A DNA stretch of 64,000 nucleotides from JABMMZ01 sp964438995. Its GTDB lineage: Bacteria > Bacteroidota > Bacteroidia > NS11-12g > UBA955. The notes below the pieces were generated by a model. It saw only the letters and a program-made list of their open reading frames with translations. It searched no databases and was not told the origin of the DNA. The translations under genes and the position numbers were made by a program. Shown here piece by piece: positions 34,273 through 43,733 of the stretch (positions are counted from its first letter, which is position 1; every line of letters starts with the position of its first letter). The stretch lies in contig CAYTMQ010000001.1 in NCBI GenBank assembly GCA_964438995.1, forward strand, positions 124,001 to 188,000. The letters are read 5' to 3'.

Positions 34273-36276
34273 ATGGATATCAAAGAAAAAATTGAGCAAT
34301 TAAGAGCCACTCTTAGTGAACACAATTACCAATATTATGTGCTTGCAAAACCTAGCATCAGCGATTTTGGATTCGATAAGATGCTTGAGGAATTAATTGA
34401 ACTCGAAAAAGCACATCCTGAGTTTGCTGACCCTGATTCTCCATCACAAAAAGTTGGAGGCGCTGTCAACAAACAATTTGAGTCTTTTCAACATCAATAT
34501 CCAATGTTGAGTTTAGGTAATACATACAGCGAAGAGGAATTAAGAGATTTTGATGAAAGGGTATACAAACAATTAGGTCATAGAGATTATGAGTACGTAT
34601 GTGAATTGAAGTTCGATGGATTGTCGATTAGTTTGCATTACGAACACGGAAAATTGTTGAGGGCTGTTACAAGAGGGGATGGTGTTAAAGGAGATGTGGT
34701 AACAGATAATGTTAGAACCATCAAGGCACTTAAAACAAAATTGAAAGGACATTTTCCGGAGTATTTGGAAGTAAGAGGTGAGATATTCATGCATCGTCCT
34801 GCTTTCGATAAAATCAACATGGATAGGGAAAAAGCTGGCGAAGATTTGTATGCCAATCCTAGAAACCTTGCAGCTGGTATATTAAAGCAACAAGACAGTG
34901 CTGAAGTTGCAAAGAAACCATTGGACATTTTTTTGTATCAATTAATAGAAAACAAGGGCATAGTAAAAACCCATTTCGAAAGTTTAGAATTGATACATTC
35001 TTGGGGTCTCCCTACAAGTGATTATAGCAGAAAATTCTCATCAATTGAAGGCGTTTTTGGTTTTATTAAAGAATGGGATGTAAAGCGCAAGTTGTTAAGT
35101 TACGATATTGATGGTGTAGTTATAAAAATCAACGATTACAACCAGCGTGAAGAGCTTGGATTTACTGCAAAGTCCCCTCGATGGGCTATAGCATTTAAAT
35201 TTAAAACAGAAGCTGCATTAACCAAACTTTTGGAAATAACATATCAAGTTGGAAGAACAGGAGCGATAACACCAGTGGCAAATTTAGAACCTGTATTTTT
35301 ATTGGGTACAACTGTTAAACGCGCTTCGTTGCACAATGCTAATGAAATTGAGCGTTTAGATGTGCGAGAGGGCGATTATGTTTTTGTTGAAAAAGGAGGT
35401 GAAATCATACCTAAAATTACTGGAGTTGATTTGTCTAAACGAGATGACATAAATTCTAAACCACATGTGTACATTAAAGCATGTCCTGATTGTGGTACAG
35501 AATTGATTCGAAAAGCTGGAGAAGCTCAACACTATTGTCCTAACGAAAGTGGATGTCCTACTCAAGTGGTTGGAAGAATACAGCATTTCATCCATAGGAA
35601 AGCTATGGACATTAATGGGATGGGAGATGAGACAGTTGAATTGTTATACAAATCGAATTTAATAAAAGACTATGCTGATTTGTATTATTTGACTTTCGAA
35701 CAGGTGGTTCAATTAGAAAGAATGGCTGAAAAATCAGCTCAAAATTTGATAGATGGTATAAAAGCATCCACTGCTATTCCTTATGCTAGAGTGTTGTTTG
35801 CTTTAGGAATAAGATATGTTGGAGAAACCGTTGCTAAAAAATTATCTGTTGCGTATAAAACAATTGATCAACTGATGCAAGCCACTTATGATGACTTATT
35901 GAAAGTTGATGAAATAGGAGACAGAATTGCTATCTCTATAACAGAGTTTTTTGCAGAACCAAAACACATTGACAACATCAATAGATTAAAAGCCGCTGGA
36001 TTGCAGTTCGAAAATACGGAGAAAGAAAAAGAGAAAGAATCTGATATTTTGAATGGTAAAATCGTTGTGATATCAGGCGTATTTAGCAAATTTAGTCGCG
36101 ATGAAATAAAAGATATGGTGGAGGTGAATGGTGGGAAAAACGCAGGAAGCATCAGCAGCAAAACCAATTATGTAGTAGCTGGAGAAAACATGGGACCAGC
36201 AAAATTGGAAAAAGCGAAACAACTCAATATTCCAATATTAAGCGAGGATGAGTTCCTTCAAATGATAGGCAAGTAA
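34273..36276 (+). CDS. ligA: NAD+-dependent DNA ligase LigA
   Basis: 667 residues starting MDIKEKIEQL. The adenylation-site Lys lies in CELKFDGLSISL. Further nucleotidyltransferase motifs, the OB fold (YQVGRTGAITPVANLEPV) and a four-Cys zinc finger (CPDCG ... HYCPNESGCP) follow. Then come the helix-hairpin-helix domain and a C-terminal BRCT domain (GKIVVISGVFSKFSRDEIKDM, NYVVAGEN). It seals nicks during replication and repair. The frame continues 17 codons upstream to 34222, but the promoter lies there and the family starts at MDIKEK. The stop abuts the stop of the convergent gene at 36277. Confidence 0.98.
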   Translation: MDIKEKIEQLRATLSEHNYQYYVLAKPSISDFGFDKMLEELIELEKAHPEFADPDSPSQKVGGAVNKQFESFQHQYPMLSLGNTYSEEELRDFDERVYKQLGHRDYEYVCELKFDGLSISLHYEHGKLLRAVTRGDGVKGDVVTDNVRTIKALKTKLKGHFPEYLEVRGEIFMHRPAFDKINMDREKAGEDLYANPRNLAAGILKQQDSAEVAKKPLDIFLYQLIENKGIVKTHFESLELIHSWGLPTSDYSRKFSSIEGVFGFIKEWDVKRKLLSYDIDGVVIKINDYNQREELGFTAKSPRWAIAFKFKTEAALTKLLEITYQVGRTGAITPVANLEPVFLLGTTVKRASLHNANEIERLDVREGDYVFVEKGGEIIPKITGVDLSKRDDINSKPHVYIKACPDCGTELIRKAGEAQHYCPNESGCPTQVVGRIQHFIHRKAMDINGMGDETVELLYKSNLIKDYADLYYLTFEQVVQLERMAEKSAQNLIDGIKASTAIPYARVLFALGIRYVGETVAKKLSVAYKTIDQLMQATYDDLLKVDEIGDRIAISITEFFAEPKHIDNINRLKAAGLQFENTEKEKEKESDILNGKIVVISGVFSKFSRDEIKDMVEVNGGKNAGSISSKTNYVVAGENMGPAKLEKAKQLNIPILSEDEFLQMIGK

Positions 36277-36969
36277 TTATAAAGCTGCTAGTATTAATGC
36301 GACCAACAAAATCGTTATTAATAGTGAAATTGCAGTCAAAATAATGATGCTTAATGATAAGCCAGCACCTCTTTTCTCAAAGCCATTTCTTCTAATATTA
36401 GAATAGGCTATGATTGCTAGAATAAAACCAATCAAAACCGCTAATGAAAGTAAAGTGGAAATTAATGGAATGTATAATGCACTGTAAGAATATAAAATAT
36501 TACCAACTAATCCGCCATAGTATAGCACACCAGCAGTAGTTGCCAATGGTTCCATTTCTCTTGATGGTGTTTTAGTATTTTTTGTAGCAGAACTGGATTT
36601 TGATGAGTCAATTTTATCTTTAATTCTACTTTTAGTTGAATTTTCAACTCCTGGTAGAATTTTCAGAATGTCTGCTTCTTTTTCACTTTGAAAATGTAAG
36701 GTTTTATCTGGTGAAATTGTTGTTAGATTCTCTGAGTTGTCTTCTGTTACAGCATCTTCAGAAGCTTTTTCAATAGATGTTTGGGCAGTTTTCTGAATGG
36801 CAGTTTTCTTCTTTTCTTTGGCTACGGTTTCCGACTTGGATTTTTTAGAAAACAAGTTGCTTTCAATGTTTAGTTTTAATCCGTTGCCATAGCGCGCTTT
36901 GGTAATGACACCGCAAGAGTTTAATACAATTGCAATAAGAGCAAGTGGTAAAAGTAGATTTAATTTCAT
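36277..36969 (-). CDS. Putative lipoprotein with DUF4190-like membrane tail
   Basis: 230 residues. The N-terminus MKLNLLLPLALIAIVLNSC ends in a lipobox. A charged Ser/Lys/Glu-rich middle (about 35-135) looks disordered. The C-terminal ~85 residues contain two or three hydrophobic helices (LISTLLSLAVLIGFILAIIAYS, ALSL-type IIILTAISLLITILLVALIL) linked by a short RRNGFEKRGAG loop, as in DUF4190-like proteins. Having both a lipobox and membrane helices is unusual. TAAATTCG at 36983-36990 may be its -7 element. Confidence 0.6.
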   Translation of the reverse strand: MKLNLLLPLALIAIVLNSCGVITKARYGNGLKLNIESNLFSKKSKSETVAKEKKKTAIQKTAQTSIEKASEDAVTEDNSENLTTISPDKTLHFQSEKEADILKILPGVENSTKSRIKDKIDSSKSSSATKNTKTPSREMEPLATTAGVLYYGGLVGNILYSYSALYIPLISTLLSLAVLIGFILAIIAYSNIRRNGFEKRGAGLSLSIIILTAISLLITILLVALILAAL

Positions 36970-37158
36970 AATATATTTTGAACGAATTTAAAGGCCTTAG
37001 GTTACACTAGCAAATTTATTAATTTAAAACGCTTAGCTAAGGGTATATTAATTGTCTGTTGTCTGGTAGATTTTATTAATATTCCATTTATCTAAACACA
37101 TCAATATTTGTGTGGATTTTATTCGAGTCATACAATGTAGATTGTGGCTTTGACGTTT

Positions 37159-37166
37159 TACATTTG
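37159..37166 (+). promoter_or_regulatory. -7 element of ftsK
   Basis: TACATTTG, 14 bases before the ATG at 37181. Confidence 0.55.
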
Positions 37167-37180
37167 CGAGACGCATATTT

Positions 37181-39766
37181 ATGGCCGGAAAGAAAGGGAA
37201 TAGTTTTAGAAATGCAGCCGACGATTTTCAAGCTGAAGAAAAAGAGAGTAAACGCTCTTCGAAAGGTGGAAAATTTGATTGGATAAAAGATGAGCGCACC
37301 AAGCGTATAGCGGGAGCTTTCTTCATTTTATTTTCTCTGTTCTTATTTCTTTCGTTTATATCCCACATCATCAACTTGTGGAGTTTTGAAACCGACCAGG
37401 ATTTACTTCAAAGCAGCAGTTGGAATTGGTATCAGGCAAATAATCCAAAAGGGTCTGCCAATATGATGGGCTATTTTGGCGCGTGGTTCGGTCATCTGTT
37501 TATTCACAAATGGTTTGGCGTTTCTTCGTTTTTAATTCTCTTTACCATCTTTACTTTGGGCACCAAATTGTTGTTCAATTGGCAGATGTATCCTATTTTT
37601 AAAATCATCAGATACACGTTCTTTATTGTTGTATGGACATCCATTCTTATGGGTTTCATTTTTCACAACAACAATATTTTTATGGGAGGTGGATTTGGGT
37701 ATTTTGGATTCATGTGGCTGAAAGGACTATTTGGATACATCGGGACGGTTTTATTTTTAGCCTTGTATGCTGCCATTTTCTTGATAGTGGTATACAACAT
37801 AGATTTCAGATTTAACATCAAACCTTCACTTGTCGATTCTGACGATGTTAGAATTGATTTTTCTGATCATGCTAAAGAAGCAGAGGAATTTAAAGCCCAT
37901 TTAAATGATTTAAACGTTGTTGATCATCCAACCGAAGCCAATATTGTGGAAGATGAACCGGAAGGGATTGATGTCATCACTCTAAATGATGAGGAAGAAA
38001 TAGAAGAAGAAATCGACTCAGATATCATTGCAGAAGAGCTTGAGGAAGATGGTGAAATTGTAGAAGAAACATTAGAAGACGAAATTAGTGCACCTATCAG
38101 TTTTGAATTGCCAGTAAATGCAGGCAAAGGAAAGAACACTGCTGGTCCGGGGCAATTTGAATTGAAAATTGAAGAACATAAAGAAGAGTTAATAGAGACA
38201 ACTAGTGTTCAACCAAACATCAGTGAAAAGGCTGTGGCTGCAGGGTTAGATGATTTATATGATCCAAAACTGGATTTGCCGGGTTTCCAAATGCCAACTA
38301 TTGATTTGTTGCAAGACTATGAGTTTACGAAGGCTGAGATTGATAGGACAGAGTTAGAGACGAGTAAAAATCTGATTGTAGAGACACTAAAAAATTACAA
38401 CATTGGCATATCTGAAATCAAGGCCAATATTGGTCCGACAGTTACATTATACGAGATAGTGCCTGCTCCAGGGGTTAAGATATCAAGGATTAAAAATTTG
38501 GAAGATGATATTGCTTTAAGTTTAGCGGCTCTTGGCATTCGTATCATTGCTCCAATTCCGGGGAGAGGTACTATTGGTATAGAGGTACCAAATAAGAAAC
38601 CAGAGATGGTGCCGATGCGTCAAACCATTGGCAGTAAGAAATTCCAGGAAAGCACATTTGAATTACCAGTTATTTTAGGGAAAACGATTTCGAATGAAAT
38701 TTATTTGGCCGATTTAGCTAAGATGCCTCACTTGTTGGTGGCCGGTGCTACTGGTCAAGGTAAGTCTGTTGGATTAAACACCTTGATAGTGTCGTTGTTG
38801 TATAAGAAGCATCCATCAGAATTGAAGTTTGTATTGGTCGACCCAAAAAAGGTAGAATTAACCTTATACAACAAAATAGAGCGTCATTATTTAGCGAAAT
38901 TACCAGGGGATGGCGATGCCATTATCACAGATACTAAGTTGGTGTGTAACACACTCAATTCTTTGTGTATGGAGATGGATGATCGATACGAATTATTGAA
39001 GACTGCTGGTAAGAGAAACATCATAGAATACAATACAAAGTTCAAGGAGAGAAGGTTATTGCCAACCGATGGACATAGATTTTTACCATATATAGTGGTG
39101 GTGATAGACGAGGTAGCAGATTTAATGATGACAGCTGGCAGGGAAGTTGAAACACCAATAGCGCGTTTGGCACAGTTGGCAAGGGCTGTAGGTATACATG
39201 TGATTTTAGCAACTCAACGTCCATCAGTAAATATCATCACAGGTACTATCAAAGCCAATTTTCCTGCGAGATTGGCCTTTAGAGTTACTTCTAAAATAGA
39301 TTCTAGAACGATATTAGATAGCAATGGTGCGGATCAGTTAATAGGTAAAGGTGATATGTTGTATAGCACTGGCAATGATTTGATTCGATTACAATGTCCG
39401 TTTGTAGATACGCCAGAAGTAGAGAAAATCACAGAATTTATTGGCAATCAAAGAGGCTATTCAGGCGCATTTGAATTGCCTGAATTTAGAGGTGAAGAAG
39501 AGTCAGGAGGAAGAGATGACTTCGATCCAAATGAGAGAGATGCTTTGTTTGAGGATGCTGCAAGATTGGTGGTTATGACTCAACAAGGAAGCACATCTTT
39601 GATACAAAGAAAATTGAAGCTAGGATACAACAGAGCTGGAAGATTGGTCGATCAATTAGAACAAGCTGGAATTGTTGGTCCATTCGAAGGCGCAAAGGCA
39701 AGAAAAGTGTTGATTCCAGACGAAGTAAGTTTGGAACAATTTTTGGGTAACCTATATAACAAATAA
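37181..39766 (+). CDS. ftsK: FtsK/SpoIIIE DNA translocase
   Basis: 861 residues. The N-terminal ~210 residues hold four membrane helices. An acidic linker covers about 225-340 (EEIEEEIDSDIIAEELEED). The alpha and beta motor domains have Walker A AGATGQGKSVGLN and Walker B YIVVVIDEVADLMM. A winged-helix gamma domain (about 790-855; VVMTQQGSTSLIQRKLKLGYNRAGRLVDQLE) should read KOPS-type orientation sequences. FtsK pumps chromosome ends through the closing septum and aids dimer resolution. A separate -7 element near its end serves lolA. Confidence 0.96.
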   Translation: MAGKKGNSFRNAADDFQAEEKESKRSSKGGKFDWIKDERTKRIAGAFFILFSLFLFLSFISHIINLWSFETDQDLLQSSSWNWYQANNPKGSANMMGYFGAWFGHLFIHKWFGVSSFLILFTIFTLGTKLLFNWQMYPIFKIIRYTFFIVVWTSILMGFIFHNNNIFMGGGFGYFGFMWLKGLFGYIGTVLFLALYAAIFLIVVYNIDFRFNIKPSLVDSDDVRIDFSDHAKEAEEFKAHLNDLNVVDHPTEANIVEDEPEGIDVITLNDEEEIEEEIDSDIIAEELEEDGEIVEETLEDEISAPISFELPVNAGKGKNTAGPGQFELKIEEHKEELIETTSVQPNISEKAVAAGLDDLYDPKLDLPGFQMPTIDLLQDYEFTKAEIDRTELETSKNLIVETLKNYNIGISEIKANIGPTVTLYEIVPAPGVKISRIKNLEDDIALSLAALGIRIIAPIPGRGTIGIEVPNKKPEMVPMRQTIGSKKFQESTFELPVILGKTISNEIYLADLAKMPHLLVAGATGQGKSVGLNTLIVSLLYKKHPSELKFVLVDPKKVELTLYNKIERHYLAKLPGDGDAIITDTKLVCNTLNSLCMEMDDRYELLKTAGKRNIIEYNTKFKERRLLPTDGHRFLPYIVVVIDEVADLMMTAGREVETPIARLAQLARAVGIHVILATQRPSVNIITGTIKANFPARLAFRVTSKIDSRTILDSNGADQLIGKGDMLYSTGNDLIRLQCPFVDTPEVEKITEFIGNQRGYSGAFELPEFRGEEESGGRDDFDPNERDALFEDAARLVVMTQQGSTSLIQRKLKLGYNRAGRLVDQLEQAGIVGPFEGAKARKVLIPDEVSLEQFLGNLYNK

Positions 39767-39772
39767 ATGTAT

Positions 39773-39780
39773 TAATTTTG
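39773..39780 (+). promoter_or_regulatory. -7 element between ftsK and lolA
   Basis: TAATTTTG starts 7 bp after the ftsK stop and lies 35 bp before the lolA ATG. Confidence 0.5.
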
Positions 39781-39815
39781 CACCCCAAAATTTTTGTTAA
39801 AACAATCAGCAATAA

Positions 39816-40505
39816 ATGAACAAAGCAATTATATTTTCTCTAGCACTAGTGTCTTTTGTATTATTATCATTTGTACAACAGACAGCTCCCAAGGAAAGTG
39901 AAAAGGACAAAGCAACAACAAAATTATTAAAAGAAGTTTCTAAAAAATACAAAGGCTATAAGACGTTAAAAGCAGATTTTTCAGTGCTAAACGAGCCAGC
40001 GGATGTTAAAGCTGCTAAGAAGACGGATAAAGGCACATTATGGACCAAAGGCAGCAGTTTTAAGTTGGTTTATGCTGGTCAAGAAATTTTTTGTAATGGT
40101 AAATTTATATGGACTTATACAAAGGAGTTGAATGAATGTATCAAAGAAACCTATAATGCCAATTCAGGCAGTGGAGTGAATCCTTCTAAGATTTTTACTA
40201 TATGGGAAAAAGGTTTTTTATATGCTGGAGATGGCTCTTATAAGAAAGGTACAGCTGAAATTGAAAAAATCAAATTGACGCCAACAGACAAATCAAAACC
40301 GTATTTTCTGATGAATTTAGAAGTTGATAAAACAGCTAAAACGGTTCAAAATTTAAAAATATCTTTTAAAGCAGGAAATAAGCAAACGTATACGGTAACG
40401 TCTCAAACTCCAAATACAACAATAGCCGATGCAACATTCGAATTTAATGCAGCTAGCTATCCTGGTGTTGAAATGATTGACAATACAGTTAAAAAGAAGA
40501 AGTAA
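39816..40505 (+). CDS. lolA: LolA-family outer-membrane lipoprotein carrier protein
   Basis: 229 residues. The signal sequence MNKAIIFSLALVSFVLLSFV is followed by a LolA-type open barrel: KYKGYKTLKADFSV, GTLWTKGSSFKLVYAGQEIFCNGKFIWTYTKELNECI, KTVQNLKISFKAGNKQTYTV. LolA shuttles lipoproteins through the periplasm. Its position behind ftsK is one I recall in other Bacteroidetes. Several predicted lipoproteins in the window would be clients. Confidence 0.88.
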   Translation: MNKAIIFSLALVSFVLLSFVQQTAPKESEKDKATTKLLKEVSKKYKGYKTLKADFSVLNEPADVKAAKKTDKGTLWTKGSSFKLVYAGQEIFCNGKFIWTYTKELNECIKETYNANSGSGVNPSKIFTIWEKGFLYAGDGSYKKGTAEIEKIKLTPTDKSKPYFLMNLEVDKTAKTVQNLKISFKAGNKQTYTVTSQTPNTTIADATFEFNAASYPGVEMIDNTVKKKK

Positions 40506-40556
40506 TTGGTCTGAGTAAGCCTGATTTCAGTCAGTTTTATAAAGATTAACAATCAA

Positions 40557-40564
40557 TAAATTTG
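40557..40564 (+). promoter_or_regulatory. -7 element of trhO
   Basis: TAAATTTG followed by CAAG and the GTG start at 40569. The same four-base spacing as at several other genes predicts a leaderless mRNA beginning at GTG. Confidence 0.6.
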
Positions 40565-40568
40565 CAAG

Positions 40569-41588
40569 GTGGTTTTACATAACAAAGTAAATAGGGACAT
40601 TTTAAAAGAAAAGTTGGAGCATGATAACACGCCCAGAACAACTATTTCATTTTATAAGTATCATTACATCACCGATCCTCAAGCATTTAGAGATGCACTA
40701 TACATCAAGTGGGATGAATTGGGTGTATTAGGACGAATTTACGTTGCTGATGAAGGTATCAATGCTCAGTTGTCTGTACCTACTGCAAATTTAGAAGCGT
40801 TTAAATCTCATTTAGAGAGCATAGATTTCTTAAAAGGCAATCGTTTAAATATTGCAGTTGATGACAATGGTAAATCTTTCTTTAAATTGAGCATCAAGGT
40901 TAGAAAGAAAATAGTTGCCGACGGTATAGAAGATCCAGAGTTTGATGTTACTAGAATTGGCAAGCATCTTAAAGCTGAAGAATTCAATGAAATTACAGAA
41001 AGAGATGATGTGGTAATTGTAGACATGCGCAACCATTACGAGAGTGAAATTGGCCATTTTGAAAATGCCATTTTACCTGATGTGTTAAGCTTTAGAGAGC
41101 AATTACCTAAAGTGGCCGAACAACTTGCAGACAAGAAAGATAAACCTGTTGTGATGTATTGTACTGGTGGTATCAGATGTGAGAAAGCCAGCGCCTACAT
41201 GTTGTACAAAGGTTTTAAAGAAGTCTATCAGTTGGAGGGAGGCATTATTCATTACGCCAATCAAATAAAGGAAAAAGGACTTAAAAATAAGTTTCACGGT
41301 AAAAACTTTGTCTTTGATGAACGACTAGGAGAGCAAATATCTACTGAAATCATTTCAAAATGCCATCAATGTGGCGCACCGTGCGATACACATACAAATT
41401 GCCACAATGTTGCATGTAATTTATTGTTTATACAATGTCCGGAATGCAGAGCCAAGTATGATAATTGTTGCAGCGATGAATGCAAACATGTAGCATCTTT
41501 GCCAGAAGAAGAGCAAAAGGCATTGAGAAAAGGCAACAATTTTGGCAGATTGGTTTTCAATAAAGGTCGCAAGCTTAAAACATCTTAA
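40569..41588 (+). CDS. trhO: Rhodanese-domain tRNA uridine hydroxylase TrhO (YceA family)
   Basis: 339 residues from a GTG start, which fits the -7 element upstream. An N-terminal acylphosphatase-like domain (YVADEGINAQLSVP) precedes a rhodanese domain with catalytic Cys in VMYCTGGIRCEKA. A Cys-rich C-terminal tail has many CxxC-like pairs (CHQCGAPC, CPECRAKYDNCC). TrhO makes 5-hydroxyuridine at tRNA position 34 in an oxygen-dependent reaction. All key motifs are intact. Confidence 0.93.
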   Translation: MVLHNKVNRDILKEKLEHDNTPRTTISFYKYHYITDPQAFRDALYIKWDELGVLGRIYVADEGINAQLSVPTANLEAFKSHLESIDFLKGNRLNIAVDDNGKSFFKLSIKVRKKIVADGIEDPEFDVTRIGKHLKAEEFNEITERDDVVIVDMRNHYESEIGHFENAILPDVLSFREQLPKVAEQLADKKDKPVVMYCTGGIRCEKASAYMLYKGFKEVYQLEGGIIHYANQIKEKGLKNKFHGKNFVFDERLGEQISTEIISKCHQCGAPCDTHTNCHNVACNLLFIQCPECRAKYDNCCSDECKHVASLPEEEQKALRKGNNFGRLVFNKGRKLKTS

Positions 41589-41695
41589 GAGTTAGGCAAC
41601 CTTCTTTACTAATAAAAGTCTTATTTATGTCATATTTGCTTGATGTGATTTGCAAATATGATTTTTTTTTAGTAGCTTTACATTTAAAAATCAAT

Positions 41696-43711
41696 ATGGC
41701 TATGAAAATACTTTTTACAATCATTTTATGTTTGACTTTTAACTCTATAAATGGACAAGTTCAAGCAAACGCTGGTAGTGACAGAGAAATTTGTCATGGA
41801 GATACACTCAAGGTAGTAGGTAATGGTTTGGGTGCAAATGATACTGGGAATTATGTTTGGAGAAACATTACTTCTAATTCAGTTGTTTCAACAACTTCTT
41901 CATTTAATTTAAGGGTTTTCTCTTCAAGTAATGGAAATCTATTTGAACTTAAAGTTACTAAAAATGCATACAATGGTACATTTATTAGTTATGATACATT
42001 TAAATTAACGGTTAATCCGTTGCCAACTTTTGATTACAAAGGTGTACCTCCGATTTGTTTTTCTGATTGTCCAAAATTACTATCATATAACGTTGCGATA
42101 GGTATTGCTGGATATGATCCAAGTGTTAGAGATTCTTCTTTAACGTTTTATCAAAAGAAGAGTCCAATGTGGATTTCGGGTTCAGGAACAGCATCTTCAC
42201 CCAATTTCTATAATTTCTGTGGATATATAAGTAATTCGCAAGTGCCAAGTTCGGGAGCAAGGGATACCATTTGTTTCGAATACAAAGATCCAAAAGGTTG
42301 CTATGCAAATTCTTGTAAAAGTGTAAGAATTAATGCAAATCCAATAGTAGAACTTAAAGATTTTGTTGGATGCAGGAAAGCAGGTGATCCATATTTAAGC
42401 GATATGGTTGTTAAACCTTTTATAAAGACAGGCGGTATTCAGTCTTTCAGATGTTTAAGTGTACCTAATAATTTGAATGTCAATAAAGATACCATGGTAA
42501 GAACTGTTAATGGAGGCAGTGTTCAGCATTATTTAAAAATTGATAAAAACGATTCTAATTATTCTGGAGAATATGCGATTGAATATTGTTATCAAGACGC
42601 TTTAACAGGATGTAAATCTTGTGATACGGCAACTGTTACGCTTATAAAACTTCCTGTAATTAAATTTTCGAACATGCCAAAACAGTGTATCAATTTTCCA
42701 TTGTTAGAGTTGGATAGTTTTGTAAAAGATGGTAATACAGGTAAACACTATAAAAATGGCACTTGGTCGACTGTTGAGTTTGGGGGATCAAGAGATATGT
42801 CAAATTCTAATATTGCCAACAAAATTAATAACTCCATTAAATCGCAGAAAAAATTTGACCCAAGTTATGGTCCGGGGCAATATTTAGTGAAATTTCAAGA
42901 TGTCTCATCAGGTTGTTTGGTAGAAGATAGTGTTGAGGTTTTGGTAAATGGATTGCCAATCATTAAAATAGATTTACCTGATACTGTATGTTCGAATGCT
43001 GGTAATATTACTCTAAACAATGAAATTCCAGCGGGCAATGTTGGCAAATGGACTGGTCCAGGAGTAAGTGGCAACACATTCAATCCAAATATTAGTAATA
43101 AGCAGAAGTACATAGAAGGTCCATTTAAAATTAGATATGAATATACCAATCCATTAACAGGCTGCACTGCATCTGATTCTGAGAGTATTTTAGTGCAATC
43201 TATGCCAACCTATACTAAAGGAGTGGTTGTCGCAAGAAGAAATGGCACTTTTATAGCAAATGCAGGTTTGGTTAATTTAAATTTTATTGATACAACCATA
43301 AGCAGTGGCAATTGGAGTTTTGATAATGGTAAATCTTCAAATTACTTTAATTCGGGTTGGATATCATATGCAGATTCAGGTTGGCATAAAGCCTATATCA
43401 CTTCAAAAGTGGCCAATTGCAATATTTTTGATTCTGTAGAGTTCAAATTTGATTATAAAACTTTGGGAGTACATGACATTAAATACAGATACGCCATGTA
43501 CCCAAATCCAGCTAACAATGTTCTAAATGTCGTAACAGAAAAAGATGCGGAATTAGAATTGGTGGACATGAATGGAAGAAGTGTTCTAAGTTCTAGTATT
43601 TCTGCAGGAATACCACAATCCATCGACATATCAAATTTAGCAAAAGCTCAGTACATTGTTATCATTAGAAGCGAAGGTATTACGATAAGAGAGCGATTGA
43701 TAAAACAATAG
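41696..43711 (+). CDS. T9SS type A cargo protein of unknown function
   Basis: About 671 residues from the ATG at 41696 (a second ATG two codons later also suits). The frame is open from 41627, but the signal peptide MKILFTIILCLTFNSINGQ sets the start. A -7-like TAGCTTTA lies at 41673-41680. The body is made of Ig/PKD-like beta repeats with paired Cys (CHGD, CFSDCP, CYANSC, GCKSCD, CSNAGN, GCTASD). The last ~75 residues are a sorting domain (MYPNPANNVLNVVT, ELVDMNGRSVLSS, ... RERLIKQ). It is probably a surface protein. Confidence 0.85.
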   Translation: MAMKILFTIILCLTFNSINGQVQANAGSDREICHGDTLKVVGNGLGANDTGNYVWRNITSNSVVSTTSSFNLRVFSSSNGNLFELKVTKNAYNGTFISYDTFKLTVNPLPTFDYKGVPPICFSDCPKLLSYNVAIGIAGYDPSVRDSSLTFYQKKSPMWISGSGTASSPNFYNFCGYISNSQVPSSGARDTICFEYKDPKGCYANSCKSVRINANPIVELKDFVGCRKAGDPYLSDMVVKPFIKTGGIQSFRCLSVPNNLNVNKDTMVRTVNGGSVQHYLKIDKNDSNYSGEYAIEYCYQDALTGCKSCDTATVTLIKLPVIKFSNMPKQCINFPLLELDSFVKDGNTGKHYKNGTWSTVEFGGSRDMSNSNIANKINNSIKSQKKFDPSYGPGQYLVKFQDVSSGCLVEDSVEVLVNGLPIIKIDLPDTVCSNAGNITLNNEIPAGNVGKWTGPGVSGNTFNPNISNKQKYIEGPFKIRYEYTNPLTGCTASDSESILVQSMPTYTKGVVVARRNGTFIANAGLVNLNFIDTTISSGNWSFDNGKSSNYFNSGWISYADSGWHKAYITSKVANCNIFDSVEFKFDYKTLGVHDIKYRYAMYPNPANNVLNVVTEKDAELELVDMNGRSVLSSSISAGIPQSIDISNLAKAQYIVIIRSEGITIRERLIKQ

Positions 43712-43733
43712 TTTTTTTATTCTTAATTAAGGC